NCBI GenBank assembly: GCA_026119855.1
Contig: JAOWBW010001045.1
Coordinates: 372,001-436,000 of the forward strand
From: Campanula takesimana
Lineage: Eukaryota; Streptophyta; Magnoliopsida; Asterales; Campanulaceae
DNA length: 64,000 nt
Direction: 5' to 3'
Below the pieces are notes generated by a model that made no database searches, had not been told where the DNA came from, and was given only the letters and a program-made list of their open reading frames with translations. Below are positions 11,596-23,234 of the stretch, piece after piece. The position numbers and the translations under genes are program-made. Every line of letters begins with the position of its first letter. Position 1 is the stretch's first letter.

Positions 11596-11742
11596 GTAGA
11601 TCTGGTCGCCGGAGTTGTAGATCTGATCGCCGGAGTGGTAGATACGCTAGCCGGACTTGTAGATCTACTCGTCGGACTTGTAGATCTACTTGTCGGCGAT
11701 GTAGATCTAGTCACCGACGTTGTAAATCTAGGCTGGAGAAGA
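11596..11742. repeat. Exact-period 21-bp tandem repeat
   Basis: GTAGATCTgGTCGCCGGAGTT-like units begin at 11596, 11617, 11638, 11659, 11680, 11701 and 11722, so the period is exactly 21. Because 21 is a multiple of three, both strands stay open: a VDLVAGV-type heptapeptide on + and an RSTSPTS-type heptapeptide on -. The minus-strand frame (11714 to 11493) ends in a hydrophobic, membrane-like segment. Confidence 0.9.
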
Positions 11743-12383
11743 AAATAGATAGGAGATCACCGTCGACTTCTATGGCCTCTGTCGAATCAGAGAGAGGGGG
11801 AGAGAGAGAGAGAAGCGAGGGAGGGACATGGGGAGAATCAGATCTGTTGAAATCGACTCGCCGGAATGTTCGCCGGTGACGGAGAAGAAAGGGTGCGTCG
11901 GTGACGGGAGAAAGGTCGTCGGGGCTAGGGGAGGTGTGGGTCGCCGGGGTTAGGGGAGGGGTAAGGTCGCCGGTGGTTGAGAAGGGAGGGGTAAGGTCGC
12001 TGGTGGTGGAAGGTTAGAGAGAGATAGTGCGTGCGTCGGTGCGTGTGTGACCGCATGAAAGGGAGGGGGTAGGGTTTTATATATAGCAGGGTAGTTTTGG
12101 GATTTAATAATTTTAATGGACTAGGTGGTAAATAAGAATATTAGCTTGGACTTGATGGTAGATGGAAATATTAGGTTGGACTAGGTGGTAGTTAGGCTTA
12201 GGATGAGGGACCCTATGGTAATTTCTCTTTACAAAATTTTAAACTGAAAAAATTGATACCAAATTCATATCTTGAAGAGTAAATTAATGAAAACACCTAG
12301 AAAATATTATTGGTTTATATCGTTGAACTATTTTACGCATACAAAATCTTAATGGACTATTCAACTCGAACATTGTACACAGG

Positions 12384-14558
12384 TGTAAGTACCCCGATCC
12401 GGACCATTGGGCTTAAAATAAGTAAATTATGGAGTTTAGGGGTAATTTAGGAAAAATTTGGGTCATACCAGAAGTTTGGGGACTTTCTGGGAATTTCTGG
12501 AACATATTGGAAAAGGGAAGGGCTTTATGGGAATAAAAATGGACCAAGTATCTCAAGGAAATTTCCCACAAAGGCCAAAAGGGCCTTGTGGGAATTTCTA
12601 GAAATTCCTTAAAAAGATGGAGGCGGTCGCACCTGGTAGGTGCGTTTCTTGAAGACGCACGCGAGCTTCTTGAAAGCGCACCTACCAAGCGCGCTTTCAT
12701 CCATCCGCCAAACACCCGCCAGCCTCACGCGCCTTGTCCCCCCGGCGCACCACACTCGCCCGACAGCCCTACCCACGTGGCGCGATGTGATTGGTCCGTC
12801 CTCCCTTGTTGTTCCCTCACCCTTACAGCCCCTCCTTGGCGCATTCTGATTGGTTTGTCACCTCCCTTGTGTCACCCACATGCCCTTTCTGGAAAACCTT
12901 ATGCCCAGCCCTTTGTGCTCCATTTTGTGCACAAAAATGATCCAATTTCAACCCAATTTGTGACCATTTTATGAGTATAAATGACCCATTTTGTGATCCA
13001 ATTCCAACCCATCTTATGCTTAGCCCCTAAGCAAGTCACAAGACAATAGTTGAGGGATTAAAGTGAAAATATCCCCTTTTGCTTGGTGCCCAAGTCCATA
13101 GTTGAGGGACCAAAATGTTACCCCAAATTGCAAACAAGTCCCTAATTCCCACTATAAATAGAGGCCTCCTCTACCCATTTAAGGGGGGATTCTTGGAGCA
13201 AAGTTACTATGCCAAAATTACCTCTCATCCAAAATTGAGTGATTAGGGAGAAGTTATGGCTTACCTTAGATGATGGTGAATAACTACCAAGTGTAGTATC
13301 CCTCTCATCTTGGGTCTCATTGAGTGATTAGTGTAAATTGGTGAACAAACCATGGTTGAATGAAAATCTTGGAGTCCATGATCTCCAAGTAGGAAAAGGA
13401 AAGAAGCAAACTTGGGTCAATCAATTAATGATTTACCCAAGCTTGCTTAAAATCAAATCTTTATTTTGTTGAAATCTTCTTCTTCATCTCATTCTATTTT
13501 CCTTTTTTTTGGATATGATCTTTGATCATTTGGCTTAAAAATGTAGTCTTTATATGATTGGGATCCAAATGCTCCCTTGATCCCAATGGTCTCATCTTAC
13601 ACTTTATGGTGTATTAAAAATGATGAACCAAGTAGAGAGGAGCATTTGTTAAATTAATGTCATTTACTTAATGTCTTTTATTAACTTGGAACCAAGCCTT
13701 GAGATTCATGGTGCCCTTCATGTTTTATGCATGAGTGTGGGTTCTAAACCAAAGGATTAATCTAAGACTTGTTATGTTTTTGTGCAATTTTACATTAATG
13801 CAAGTGTGAGTGAGTTTTACATTAATGTCATTCAATATTGCAAGTCTTGTCCATTCAAGCACTTTAATTTATGTCAAATCTTGTCCATTCAAGCACTTTA
13901 ATTTATGTCAAGTCTTGCCCTTGTCAAGCACCTCATATTTATGTCATTTTTAATGTTCAAAGTCTTTATTTCAAGTCTTTTCTTGATTATCTCCATTGGG
14001 TAATAAAGCCCCAATTTTTATCCACCCAAGTGATGATTAGCCTAAGAAAATACTTTATTGTCAAAACTTGTAAATGATTACCTTGCTTGGATGATAAAGC
14101 TCTCATCTTTATTCATCCAAGCCATGGTTTGGTCCAAGAAAAGATGCATATTTTCAATTCTTTCAAATTAACCTTTCTTGGATGATAAAATTGCAATCTT
14201 TAATCATCTAAGACATGGTTTTGTCCCAAGAAAATGTTTGTTTCATAGGCTTTATTATTTGTCCAAAACTCATTTTCTAAAACAAGATGATTTCTCCCAT
14301 TTTTAAAATACACATACACACATTTGCACATTTTGGTCAACAAACATTAGGGAGACTTGGTTTTCCGAGGCACTTTGGGTGAACTTCGTATAAGTTCTTC
14401 CCAAAGTGTAACGTGACCTCCGAACTCATCATCTCTAACCATTTTCATTAAATTGGGTTTAAAATTAATTTAATGTGGCGACTCCGTTTTGTGTATGAAG
14501 TTAACCGTGTTTGGTATTTCGCCTTTGAAATTTGTTGTTTTGGGGCGGGATCCTTACA
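12384..14558 (+). mobile_element. Solo LTR (2175 bp) of an LTR retrotransposon
   Basis: The block starts TGTAAGTACCCC and ends GGGATCCTTACA, so the TGTAAG...CTTACA termini are inverted. It is bounded by a perfect 5-bp duplication ACAGG (12379-12383 and 14559-14563). A promoter-like ACTATAAATAGAGGCC lies at about 13151. GGCGACTCCG near the right end resembles ends of large Ty3/gypsy (Tat/Ogre-like) LTRs. No gag or pol flanks it, so recombination between two LTRs is the likely origin. Orientation is inferred from the TATA box. Open frames inside it (for example around 12588-12974) are LTR sequence. Confidence 0.9.
13151..13166 (+). promoter_or_regulatory. Predicted TATA box of the solo LTR
   Basis: CTATAAATAGAGGCC within the LTR matches a plant TATA box with the usual downstream purine/C context. 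It may still start transcription toward the RAB3GAP2-like gene, 3.8 kb downstream. Confidence 0.5.
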
Positions 14559-14563
14559 ACAGG

Positions 14564-15445
14564 TTCAATAATTTTTGTTAAGATTTTAAAGTTTGTGTTA
14601 AATTATTCTAAAAATATAAAGGTTATGTAAAATTAAACTAAACTACCTATAATTATCTCTCAGCTTTCCAATCTTTGATATTTTTTTTTTTAGGTAAATC
14701 TGATTTTGATAATTGAAAACACGAGTCGTTAGAAACTAGTTATCTACATGAGGAAACTCAACCCAAATATAAAAACTACTATTACGAATATGCACAAATA
14801 TAACTTAATGAAGGCCTATACTCAAACACCCATATAACTTCCAATAAGTTAGGGCTTCGTCGCCGTCAACACGATAGTGGAATGGATGTATATTTGAACA
14901 AACTTCAACAACTTTCAATTAATTCCTTTTTTTTCATTTTGGCTTCGGATGCCTAAATACTATTCCGAATATAACTTCGACACTGTTAAATATCGGTATT
15001 TGAAAAAAAAAATACCCTGTGAGATAACTTCGAAATCACGATAAATCAAAGAATTTGGGTTAGCGACAAATCGCCAACAAAAATTTTCAAGCAAGGTAAG
15101 ATCAACCATGGTTCACAACTCTTGTAAACACTTCCACCACCGAGATTAAAAACAACATTGCACAAAAACACACTGAGGTTTCTAAATTCTGACTAATAGG
15201 CTCTACAAGATATTAAGGCTTTCTAAAATAGGAGAAGAAACACATGCTCTCAATGAAAGAAATAAACAAGACTTTTAATATACGAGATAATTAAAAAAGA
15301 AAGAGACTTAAACAACAAAATCAATCAAATATATCTATTAGATGAAAAGAAAAGAACAAAATGAATTGTAATAAACCCAATTTCATATACAGTTGCAACA
15401 AACCTATTTTTTTTTTCTTTCGAAAGGATGTTTATTCAAACAGGC
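14564..15445. other. AT-rich intergenic DNA without recognised features
   Basis: No long reading frame, terminal repeat or array is visible here. It separates the solo LTR from the RNase H fragment. Confidence 0.5.
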
Positions 15446-15700
15446 TCAATTAGTACATTGGTTGAGATGGATAACCACAAACTCAAGCCATTCATCCCAA
15501 ATGATTAAAGAGCCATGTACAATGGATGCTCTTGAAATTGAGTCTGCCGCTACATTAGCATGACGCTTGATTAAACTAACAGAATACGCACTATTAGAGC
15601 TAATAACATGATTGCAAGCTGCTATGATGTCTCCAAATTCAATTATGTTTACTGAACAATTCTGTAATGCATGGAAGACACGAGCACTGTTCACTTCGAA
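15446..15700 (-). pseudogene. RNase H-like (RVT_3) fragment of a non-LTR retrotransposon
   Basis: The minus-strand frame contains AACNHVISSNSAYSVSLIKR followed by HANVAADSISRAS. This matches the C-terminal strand-helix part of the RNase H-like domain found after reverse transcriptase in plant LINEs and in related RVT_3 proteins (typical core: V.R..N..A..LA). Upstream catalytic residues and the RT are missing, so it is a relic. Confidence 0.6.
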
Positions 15701-15925
15701 CACTATAGAGGATCACAACTGAAGCACAACACTTCAAGAATGAAATCTGGGATTTATTATGCATATGGTTTGTTCCATCGTTTTGGACTTGACTTCAGAG
15801 AAGACACGGGCACTGTCCACTTCGAACACTATAAATGTTCACAACTGAAGCACAACACTTCAAAAATGAAATCTGGGATTTATTATGCATATGGTTTATT
15901 CCATCCTTTTGGACTTGACTTTCGT
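15674..15925. repeat. 126-bp tandem duplication
   Basis: Two adjacent copies (15674-15799 and 15800-15925) share long identical stretches such as CTGAAGCACAACACTTCAA and GAAATCTGGGATTTATTATG. The unit is 42 codons and both copies stay open in one plus-strand frame. The peptide is not recognised. Confidence 0.9.
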
Positions 15926-16492
15926 CTTCATCAGACTTCGCTCTCAACCTCGTGCTATTTTATTAAAAATATTTCTTTTAACATTCTGATTTATGTTTCC
16001 AAAAAAAATAAAAATAATTCTAATTTGTTCTCCTGAAGAAAAAAAATATTTTGATTTGTTTTGAATAGTAGTTCAATTTCAAAAAAAAAAGAAGAAGAAG
16101 AGTGATGATATTAGTTTTATTTTAGAGACAAAATTACCCCTCCAACTTTTACCACCAAATTTGTTTTTTTCGTCTTTGGAAATAAAAGAACAGACTACAC
16201 ATATCACAACGAAGCACAACACTTCATAATTGGTAAATGTATGTTATAGCTTAGTCATAAATCTCAGTGATCTTGAGAATGTGATAGCGTTAGCATATTG
16301 ATGTTATAGCATTTAGTGTAAAACAATAAATTAATCTACACAAAAAATTTACAACTGTGAATAAAATAATTATTTTTATATGACATTTGTATCAAAGCAC
16401 CACCCTATATGCAAAGAGAAATACAATTTTGTAAATCAAAATTTGTTATGTATTTTTATTTTATTTTTCTGAATTATTAAAAAGTCTGTTCA

Positions 16493-16652
16493 TGGTGAAA
16501 AACTCGGGAAAAAAAAACTTGTTTTACACTCGCTTTAGTGTAAAATATATTTTCATCTCTTAATGTAAAACAAAATCTCTTAATTCTAATGTAAAATAAG
16601 TTTTACACATCTTTTAATGTAAAACAAGTTTTTCATAAGACTGACTCTTACG
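16493..16652. mobile_element. Small MITE, GTGAAAAACTTGTTTTACAC family
   Basis: The left side has GTGAAAAACTC...CTTGTTTTACACT and the right side GTAAAACAAGTTTTTCATAA, inverted to each other, with GACTGACTC just outside. A sister copy with the same flank-proximal GACTGACTC lies at 53970-54100. Confidence 0.55.
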
Positions 16653-16805
16653 AGTTCCAAACCACGTAAAAAAGATCAAATTCTAGACTAAAAAAATCTA
16701 TAGACCAAAAAAAAAAAGACTTTTACCAATGGTCACTTATTTGAGCAAAAAGCTTTCCTTCTTCTAAAAAGTAAAAAGACACTTGATCACATATTACAGA
16801 TCCGA

Positions 16806-17009
16806 ATGGTGTCCCGAAATTGCCCAATTTCAATTTCAATTTCAATTTCAATTTCAGGTGCCGGATTCATTACCAGTTCCCTCATCAAAGAATCTTTTCC
16901 GTCGTCAACTATACATACATCAACACAATCTACAATCATCGTTTCCCTCTTCAATGGCGTAACCAAACAAATCGGAACCCTAAGACAATGGCTCGGAGAA
17001 ACCACCTGA
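16806..17009 (+). promoter_or_regulatory. Possible overlapping uORF at the RAB3GAP2-like start
   Basis: An ATG at 16806 opens a different frame that reads through an (ATTTCA)n tract and stops at 17009, overlapping the main ATG at 16988. If the transcript starts upstream of 16806, this would reduce main-frame initiation. The transcription start cannot be seen. Confidence 0.25.
16831..16856. repeat. (TTTCAA)n microsatellite in 5' leader
   Basis: About four to five TTTCAA hexamers lie in the presumed 5' UTR of the RAB3GAP2-like gene. Confidence 0.8.
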
Positions 17010-20000
17010 CCGATGTCGGATCCATAGCTTGCAACGCCCTCACCGAGTTGGGCGCCGGAAAGGAAGGCTGGCTCGTTGACAATCCCAATCTCCTCTGTGC
17101 ACTTGACACTCACTCTATCGCCCTTTCCACCCGTTACATTGTCCTCGTGCTTGATTGGTCTGATGGACCTGATCCCGCCAGTTCTCGTGTCAAGATCAGA
17201 CCCAATTTGTCTCCGATCGAAGCTGAGTACATTTCTGCGCTCGAGTGGTTAGTGTTTGATGATATTAGGGTTATTGCTATTGGTACGTCTCGTGGGTATT
17301 TGTTGATTTACTCACTTGGTGGTGATCTTATTCATAAGCAGGTAAAATTAACACAGTCAATTTATGTGAATTTGAATTTGTGTTTTACTTGAAATTTGTA
17401 GCTAAACATAGATCAATCAATTTGATGAAGAAAGCCGAATTAACTAGGGAATACCGAAATATTATGCTTTTGAGGCATTACATGTATCAGGCAGTCTCTC
17501 TAGATACATTTGATCAATCACATTTTCTCTTGAGGATATTCAGTCATTGTTCATGTTCTTTTTCTTTTAAGATTTTTGCTTAATTGTAATTATTTGCTCT
17601 GATTTCACTTTTCGCCTGCTCTGGTTCTATTTGGATCAAGTGTTCATGCTACAGCTAAGCACAGGGATAATTGATTTTATTTGAGGGTGTACTGGATTGA
17701 GCTATTTACTGTATTTTTCTGTGTATGAAGTTAAATGTTTAATTCATGTTCTTACAGATTGTATATCCTGGACGGATTCTTAGGTTAAGAGTTCGAGGAA
17801 CTAAGCAAGACCTTACAGAGGATAGGTCGTCGGAGGAAGTTTGTGTTGTGACATCAGAGGCAGTTGCTCGCTTTGATGGATCTGATATTCAGGTGTGCTG
17901 ATTATTGTTCACCATTCCTTTTCGCCATCCGTTAACCGGAATTACTTGCTAGGTGTTAGTTATGTTGTTATCAAGTTTTTGAGTTTCCATGTTTTGTGGG
18001 TATACTTTATTCTTGAAGCTTTAGTATACTTTAAAAAATTTGATATCGGTTAAGTGTTAATTCTCTTACATATATTTTTGTGCTTGTGGTGTAGAGCATG
18101 CTGCAGAGATGGTTTCAGGAAACGAACACACGGTTTTGGGATAAAACACCTAGAGACGGAGATCCCGAGGAATCTAGAAAACCTTTTGGAAGGATTCCTT
18201 ACCAGCTCTGGAATATTAGCAAGTACGGTTCATGCAATGATGCTGCAATCATTGGCATCATGCCTCCACCATTAATGGAGCTCCAGGTAGCTACTTGGTG
18301 TGTAACTCATATATAAAGTTACATCTGCAGGACATCTACTATATAAATGATGTTTATATTTGACGGACACGCGCCACAAACTTCTTTAGGAACGCTGCAA
18401 ATGTTATATTCTTAAATCATAAACTTTTGGAGATTGTCTGAAGTTATTCTGGTATTTGAATTCAGCTGCTTTTATTGTTGAGCAGTCAAGTCAGCGTTAC
18501 TATTGTGCCGTTGGGATTGGAGCTGATGCTGTGATTTCAGCATTCAGGTTAGCAGGGCTTGTTTCTTAAATTAATAAATAGTGATTGTATTAGCACTGTG
18601 TTATCTTTCTAGGGGTAGTGATAGTAATCATATGTGTGTCTTCTTTTTTTCTCCCCCGCCACCTCCTCTTACAGGCTTTCGGAGGATAGAAGCAGATCTC
18701 TAGTTGGAGCCATTCTTGCAAAGGTTGTACCTGCAACATTTTCAACAATAGCATCTTTCTCAAAGTTGATATGGCGTAGCGATCAACCAACAAAAAGACC
18801 AGAAGAAAAGCCACAATCATTTGCTCGAGGTGAGGTTTCTCTTAACATTTACTTAAGGAGACACAGTTCTAGGAACCCCTAAATAATGGGTGGCACTCAA
18901 TTTGGGGATTCCTCTCATATGAGCTTAGAATTAGGAAGTTCTAGTAATACATATGGTCTCCTAAGAGTCTTTTCTCTAAACAGATTTAGTTCTTCTGATT
19001 GTCATCACGCCGTTAGTAATTTTCTCTATAGCTGCATTCGTGGCCTGCCAGACAGGATACTACACTAAGACTCTTATTAGAGGTCATAGTTAAAAGTTAT
19101 AGGTTACTTATTGCAGTCCTGAAACTTGTTCGCCAAGTTACTAAGCCACCAAATTTTCATGTCCCCAAGTCGTCTTGGTGTTCAGACATCTCACGTATAA
19201 GTCCTGCGTCATACAGATTATGATTGCAGAAGTTGAATTACTGATGAATTAGGAAGCGGTAGAATAATTCGGTAGATGACTCTTTAGACAATGTCTTCCT
19301 TGAGATGTTTTTGGTAGCAATTATACTATAATACTCTTGTCTTGTCAATGCTGAAGAATGAGTGACATGACTCCACAATAATTCACATAAATGCAATTGG
19401 TCAACTGTACAGATGGGATAGGAAGTTAAAGTAATTGCCAACCATGTTCCTACGTTGTACATTAAGTCAAATTGGTCCACTGTTCTTTTTAGTCTTTTAT
19501 GTACCTTACTCGGCCATCAGCAGGCTGTCATACATACCGGCTCTAAATTTTGTTGTTATTGCAGCTTTTGCTCTGACATGTCTAAAGGATCATCCAAGAA
19601 AGGGTGAGAAGCTCACCTTATCACCTAGTGGTACATTGGCAGCAATAGCAGATTCACTTGGTCGCATCATGCTTTTAGACACTCAAGCCCTTGTGGCTGT
19701 GCGGTTATGGAAGGTATATCTCTCAGTACACAGAACTTGCATTTCTTTCATATTATTGACAGTGATCATGTTCTCAGAAACCCCATTTTTTTTTCTCGCA
19801 GGGATATCGTGATGCTCACTGCCTGTTTATGGAGATGCTTGTTAATAAAGAGTCTGCATCATCAAGTTCTTATTATGAACATACCAAGAGTGATTATTGC
19901 TTATGTCTAGCCATTCATGCGCCCCGGAAAGGCATAGTGGAGGTACTTAATGCATACTTTTATGCAGATTGAGTCAGTGGCGGAGCCAGGAAATTTTGTC

Positions 20001-21044
20001 AACAGGGGCAAAAATTGCACAACATAAATATTTTAACTATATGTTAGTCAATGGGGGCAAAAAAAAATTATAGTGTATTATTATTTGTATCTTAAGGGGG
20101 GCAAATTTCAACAAATTGCACTAAACTCCAAAAATATTGTAAATTTTACACTAGTAAATTTTTATTTTTAAAAACCAATGGGGGCAATTGCCCCCTTTAG
20201 CACACATGTAGCTCCGCCTCTGGATTGAGTGTGTCTGTGTGTGTGTGTGAGTGAGGCTCTGTTTTTTTCATGGTAAGTAATTTCTGGAAAACTTCTTTAG
20301 GTTTTGGGTGTTTTAGCTTTAGAAATATGAGGTGCTCTTTAGAATATTTTACTTAATAATTGAAGTTATTCACTTTCTAAGGAAAATGATCTGCGGATTG
20401 GAGCTATGTATGTCATTTTTCAGAACAGATTTGATGTAAATATAGAAAGGCCAAATGTCATTTCAGTTCTATAAAATGCCAAACACGAGAAAGTGAATTG
20501 TATTACATGAGAATGATCCTAGGTTGTCGCATTACCATAAAATATTGAATCCTAGGTTGTTAATTTGTTTAGTGAGCTTTGCTTCCATAGTCATATTGCA
20601 GACCACACAAAAGTACGTATTACAGTACTCCGTTTATTTATTAGCATTTTAAGTGCGTTCAATTCCGTATAAATTAATCGAGGAAACAGCATTAGGTGTT
20701 AAATGCTCGAGGTTAACATTGTCTGCTAGATTCTCTATTTCAGACCAAGGGTTTACAGTCACATTAAATTTATTTTTTTAGTGTTCAGTGCATGAATGCA
20801 GAGTAAAAACTCAAAACGGGTTACTTCTTCTCTCACCAACATGTTTCTGTTACTGCAGGTTTGGCAGATGAGGACCGGACCTCGACTCCTCAGTATTCCA
20901 TGCCCAAAAGGAAGCAAAATATTGCAACCAACATACAGATTTGGATCATCAATTGCATCTTCTGCATCTTACATACCCTTAAAAGTCTTCTTTCTCAATG
21001 GAGACTCTGGTCAATTATCAGTTCTAAATAAATCTCTTAGTTGA
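16988..21044 (+). CDS. RAB3GAP2: Rab3 GTPase-activating protein regulatory subunit, RAB3GAP2-like
   Basis: Complete eight-exon gene: 16988-17341, 17758-17892, 18095-18286, 18486-18547, 18675-18829, 19565-19713, 19802-19942 and 20859-21044. The exons sum to 1374 nt, giving 457 residues with no frame break. Exon 1 starts MARRNHLTDVGSIACNALTE, and the conserved DNPNLLCALD motif follows. The beta-propeller-like RAB3GAP2 N-terminal domain occupies most of the protein. Its signature LTLSPSGTLAAIADSLGRI, followed by LLDTQALVAVRLWKGYRDAH, is at about residues 320-356 across exons 6-7. In animals RAB3GAP1/2 regulates Rab3 and acts as an exchange factor for Rab18 in ER and autophagy traffic; the plant role is inferred. 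The ATG at 16988 is the first in this frame. An overlapping upstream ATG frame starts at 16806. Intron 7 holds a young hAT MITE. Confidence 0.88.
19975..20222. mobile_element. hAT MITE in RAB3GAP2-like intron 7
   Basis: The ends are CAGTGGCGGAGCCAGG and GCTCCGCCTCTG (inverted: CAGAGGCGGAGC). It is flanked by a perfect 8-bp duplication GATTGAGT (19967-19974 and 20223-20230). 248 bp, non-coding, with a GGGGGCAAA-rich interior. The exact duplication indicates a recent insertion. Confidence 0.93.
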
Positions 21045-21369
21045 GGCCATTTCAGTTCAGAAGTAAGTTTGAATTTGTTATTTTATTATTTTTTATTTAG
21101 TTCATGTCCTGCCTATAGTAGTTATCCGTGTACAGTAATGGCCTTGATTTTGGGCGGTTTTATTGCATCGTTGTTATATTCAATCCAAATCAGTTACAAG
21201 TTCTTTCACATAATGAAATGATACTCTGTATTTACTGGAAAAATGATCATCATAAGTGAAGGCAAATCTGGAAAATATCACTATTGAATGCATATTGAGA
21301 AGGTATTGTACTTATAAGGGAGAAACCTGTTCTTACCCCTAAAACCAACGAGCTCCAAAACCACCATTA

Positions 21370-23114
21370 ATGGCTTCCTCTCTCCTCTCTCCACTCTTCC
21401 TCTTCTCTGTTTCCCTCCTCCTCCAACCCCTCCCCTCCATTGCAACCCTTTTCAGATCAAACCTCGTATCTGAGTCCAAATCCAAAAATGATGTCCCCCC
21501 AACTACATTCTTTGAAGTCACCAAGCCAATCCAACTTCCCAAAACCAAACCTTGCTCCACCCTTGTTCTTCAACATGACTTCGCCTATACATATGGAAAA
21601 TCCCCAGTTCTTGCCCAATATAGTCCCCCTTCAGATTGCCAGTCTAGAAATTTCGACAAAATTGTTCTTGAATGGAATGCCGCTTGTAAAGGTAGGCAAT
21701 ATGATCGAATTTTCGGGGTTTGGCTTGGTGGGGTTGAGCTTCTTAGGAGCTGCACGGCTGAGCCGACACCAACTGGGATTACATGGACTGTCAAGAAAGA
21801 TATTACGAGGTATTATTCATTGCTTATGAAAAATCAAACCTTGCTGTTTATTTGGGTAATATTGTTGATAATACTTATACTGGTGTGTACCATGTCAAAG
21901 TTACCATTCACTTTTATCCATCTCAAGTGAATTATGATTCTATTAAGCCATTTTCGGATGGTTCTTGGGCTGATTTGGTACTACCCATTTCGAGAAACTT
22001 GCCTTTGAATGATGGGTTGTGGTTTGAAGTTAAGAACTCAACTGATCTTCAGGTGAAAAAGTTCAAAATTCCCAGAAATGCGTATAGAACTGTGTTGGAG
22101 GTGTATGTATCTTTTCATGATAACGACGAATTTTGGCCTACAAATGTCCCCAATGAGTATATATCCGCGAATAACTATACTGATTATCCAGGGAACGGAC
22201 CCTTTAGGGAGGTTGTGGTTAGCTTAGACGGTACAGTAGTAGGGGCAGTCTGGCCTTTCCCTGTTATATTCACCGGAGGAGACAATCCCTTACTGTGGAG
22301 ACCCATTTCCGGTATTGGGTCATTTAACCTCCCATCTTATGACATAGATATCACTCCGTTTTTAGGGACGATTTTGGATGGAAATACCCATAAATTTGGC
22401 TTTACTGTCACGAATGCTTTGAACACTTGGTACGTAGATGCAAATTTGCACATTTGGCTCGATAAAAAGAGTGTAAAGACAGAAGGGAAGCTTATGAATC
22501 AGAAGATGTCACCTCTCCATGTTTCTTCCTCATCCAACTTCACGGGCTTGAACGGAACATTTCTGACGAATGTCAGTAGGTCAATTCAGTCAAATGGATG
22601 GGTAGATTCATCGTATGGGAAGATAATCACAAAGTCAACTCAGGTATTAAACTATACCAACAGTATGGAGATGGGTAAAAATGGAAACCTGCAAATCGTA
22701 AACCAGGTAATTGATTTCAAAGAGAGTGTTGTTTATAGTAAGAAAAAGCGATCTTCTTCTTATGCAATTCTTTCGTCAAGGAGATCATATAAAAGGTTTC
22801 CGTTTTACTGGTACTCTGATAATGTTGATCTGGGAAATGGAAGTTTTTCATCGCATGCGAATCTGACGACGGGTTTTAACGAGAAAAAGATTGAGGTTTT
22901 GGGTTCTGAAACTTTGGTCAGTGCGGTTGAGAATTTGCAGAAAGGGCAGGGTTTGATGGTGGTGAAGGGGCGGTTGGTTGTAAGTGGATTGGGGAGTACG
23001 CAGCAAGAGTATAAATATGTTGATAGTAGTAATAAAATGTGCTATTTTAGGGATATAATAAGCTCGGATTACGCCATTCTTTTTGATAAAGAAAGCCATA
23101 CTTGCAGGAAATGA
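21370..23114 (+). pseudogene. Peptide:N-glycanase A-like gene, copy 1 (single-base frameshift)
   Basis: PNGase A-family enzymes release N-glycans from glycopeptides in the secretory/vacuolar system. From ATG 21370 the protein begins with a hydrophobic signal peptide (LFLFSVSLLLQPLPSIA) and runs in one frame to about 21838. Homology then continues in another frame to the stop at 23114. At 21836-21841 the sequence is AAACCTT, where copies 2 and 3 have AAACACTT and AAACGCTT, so one base is missing. Adding one base gives 1746 nt, 581 residues. Conserved family blocks are present: CSTLVLQHDFA, FDRIFGVWLGGVELLRSCTAEP-type sequence (here YDRIFGVWLGG), and GNGPFREVVVSLDGTVVGA. It is either a very young pseudogene or a sequence error; apart from the shift the frame is clean. 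It is the most diverged of the three copies. Confidence 0.8.
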
Positions 23115-23234
23115 AACAAGTGATCTGGGTTTTGCAGCTTGAAAAAAAAACATATGAAGAATGGGTGTGATCATGTTCAAAAAAGAATTTTAGTTGTTAT
23201 TACATGAAAGTTAATGAGCATTTTAAATTTTATA

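Larger units (their letters stand above)
10098..12227. mobile_element. Non-autonomous Mutator-like element carrying minisatellites
   Basis: The left arm starts GGGGCAACTACCA...CCCTCATCCTAA and the inverted right end reads GAGAAATTACCA...CCCTCATCCTAA. The similarity continues over about 100 bases, with TACCACCTAGTCCAA subrepeats in both arms. The flanking 9-mers TTTACAATT (10089-10097) and TTTACAAAA (12228-12236) match at 7 of 9 positions, as for a MULE target duplication. There is no transposase. Inside are CCGGCGACC-rich DNA, a long AACAAGTTCACAGTTGTTCC array and a 21-bp array near the right end. It sits about 140 bp upstream of the plastid-protein gene. Confidence 0.75.

Noticed and set aside
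12588..12974. Pro-rich frames of about 130 codons
   Set aside because: They lie inside the solo LTR's GC-rich island and match no domain.
16820..16987. N-terminal extension of the RAB3GAP2-like protein
   Set aside because: The extended frame begins with TTG and reads the TTTCAA microsatellite; the first ATG at 16988 gives the recognisable MARRNHLTD start.
21839..21840. Programmed ribosomal frameshifting in PNGase copy 1
   Set aside because: No slippery heptamer or downstream structure is evident, and the sister copies simply have one more base here.
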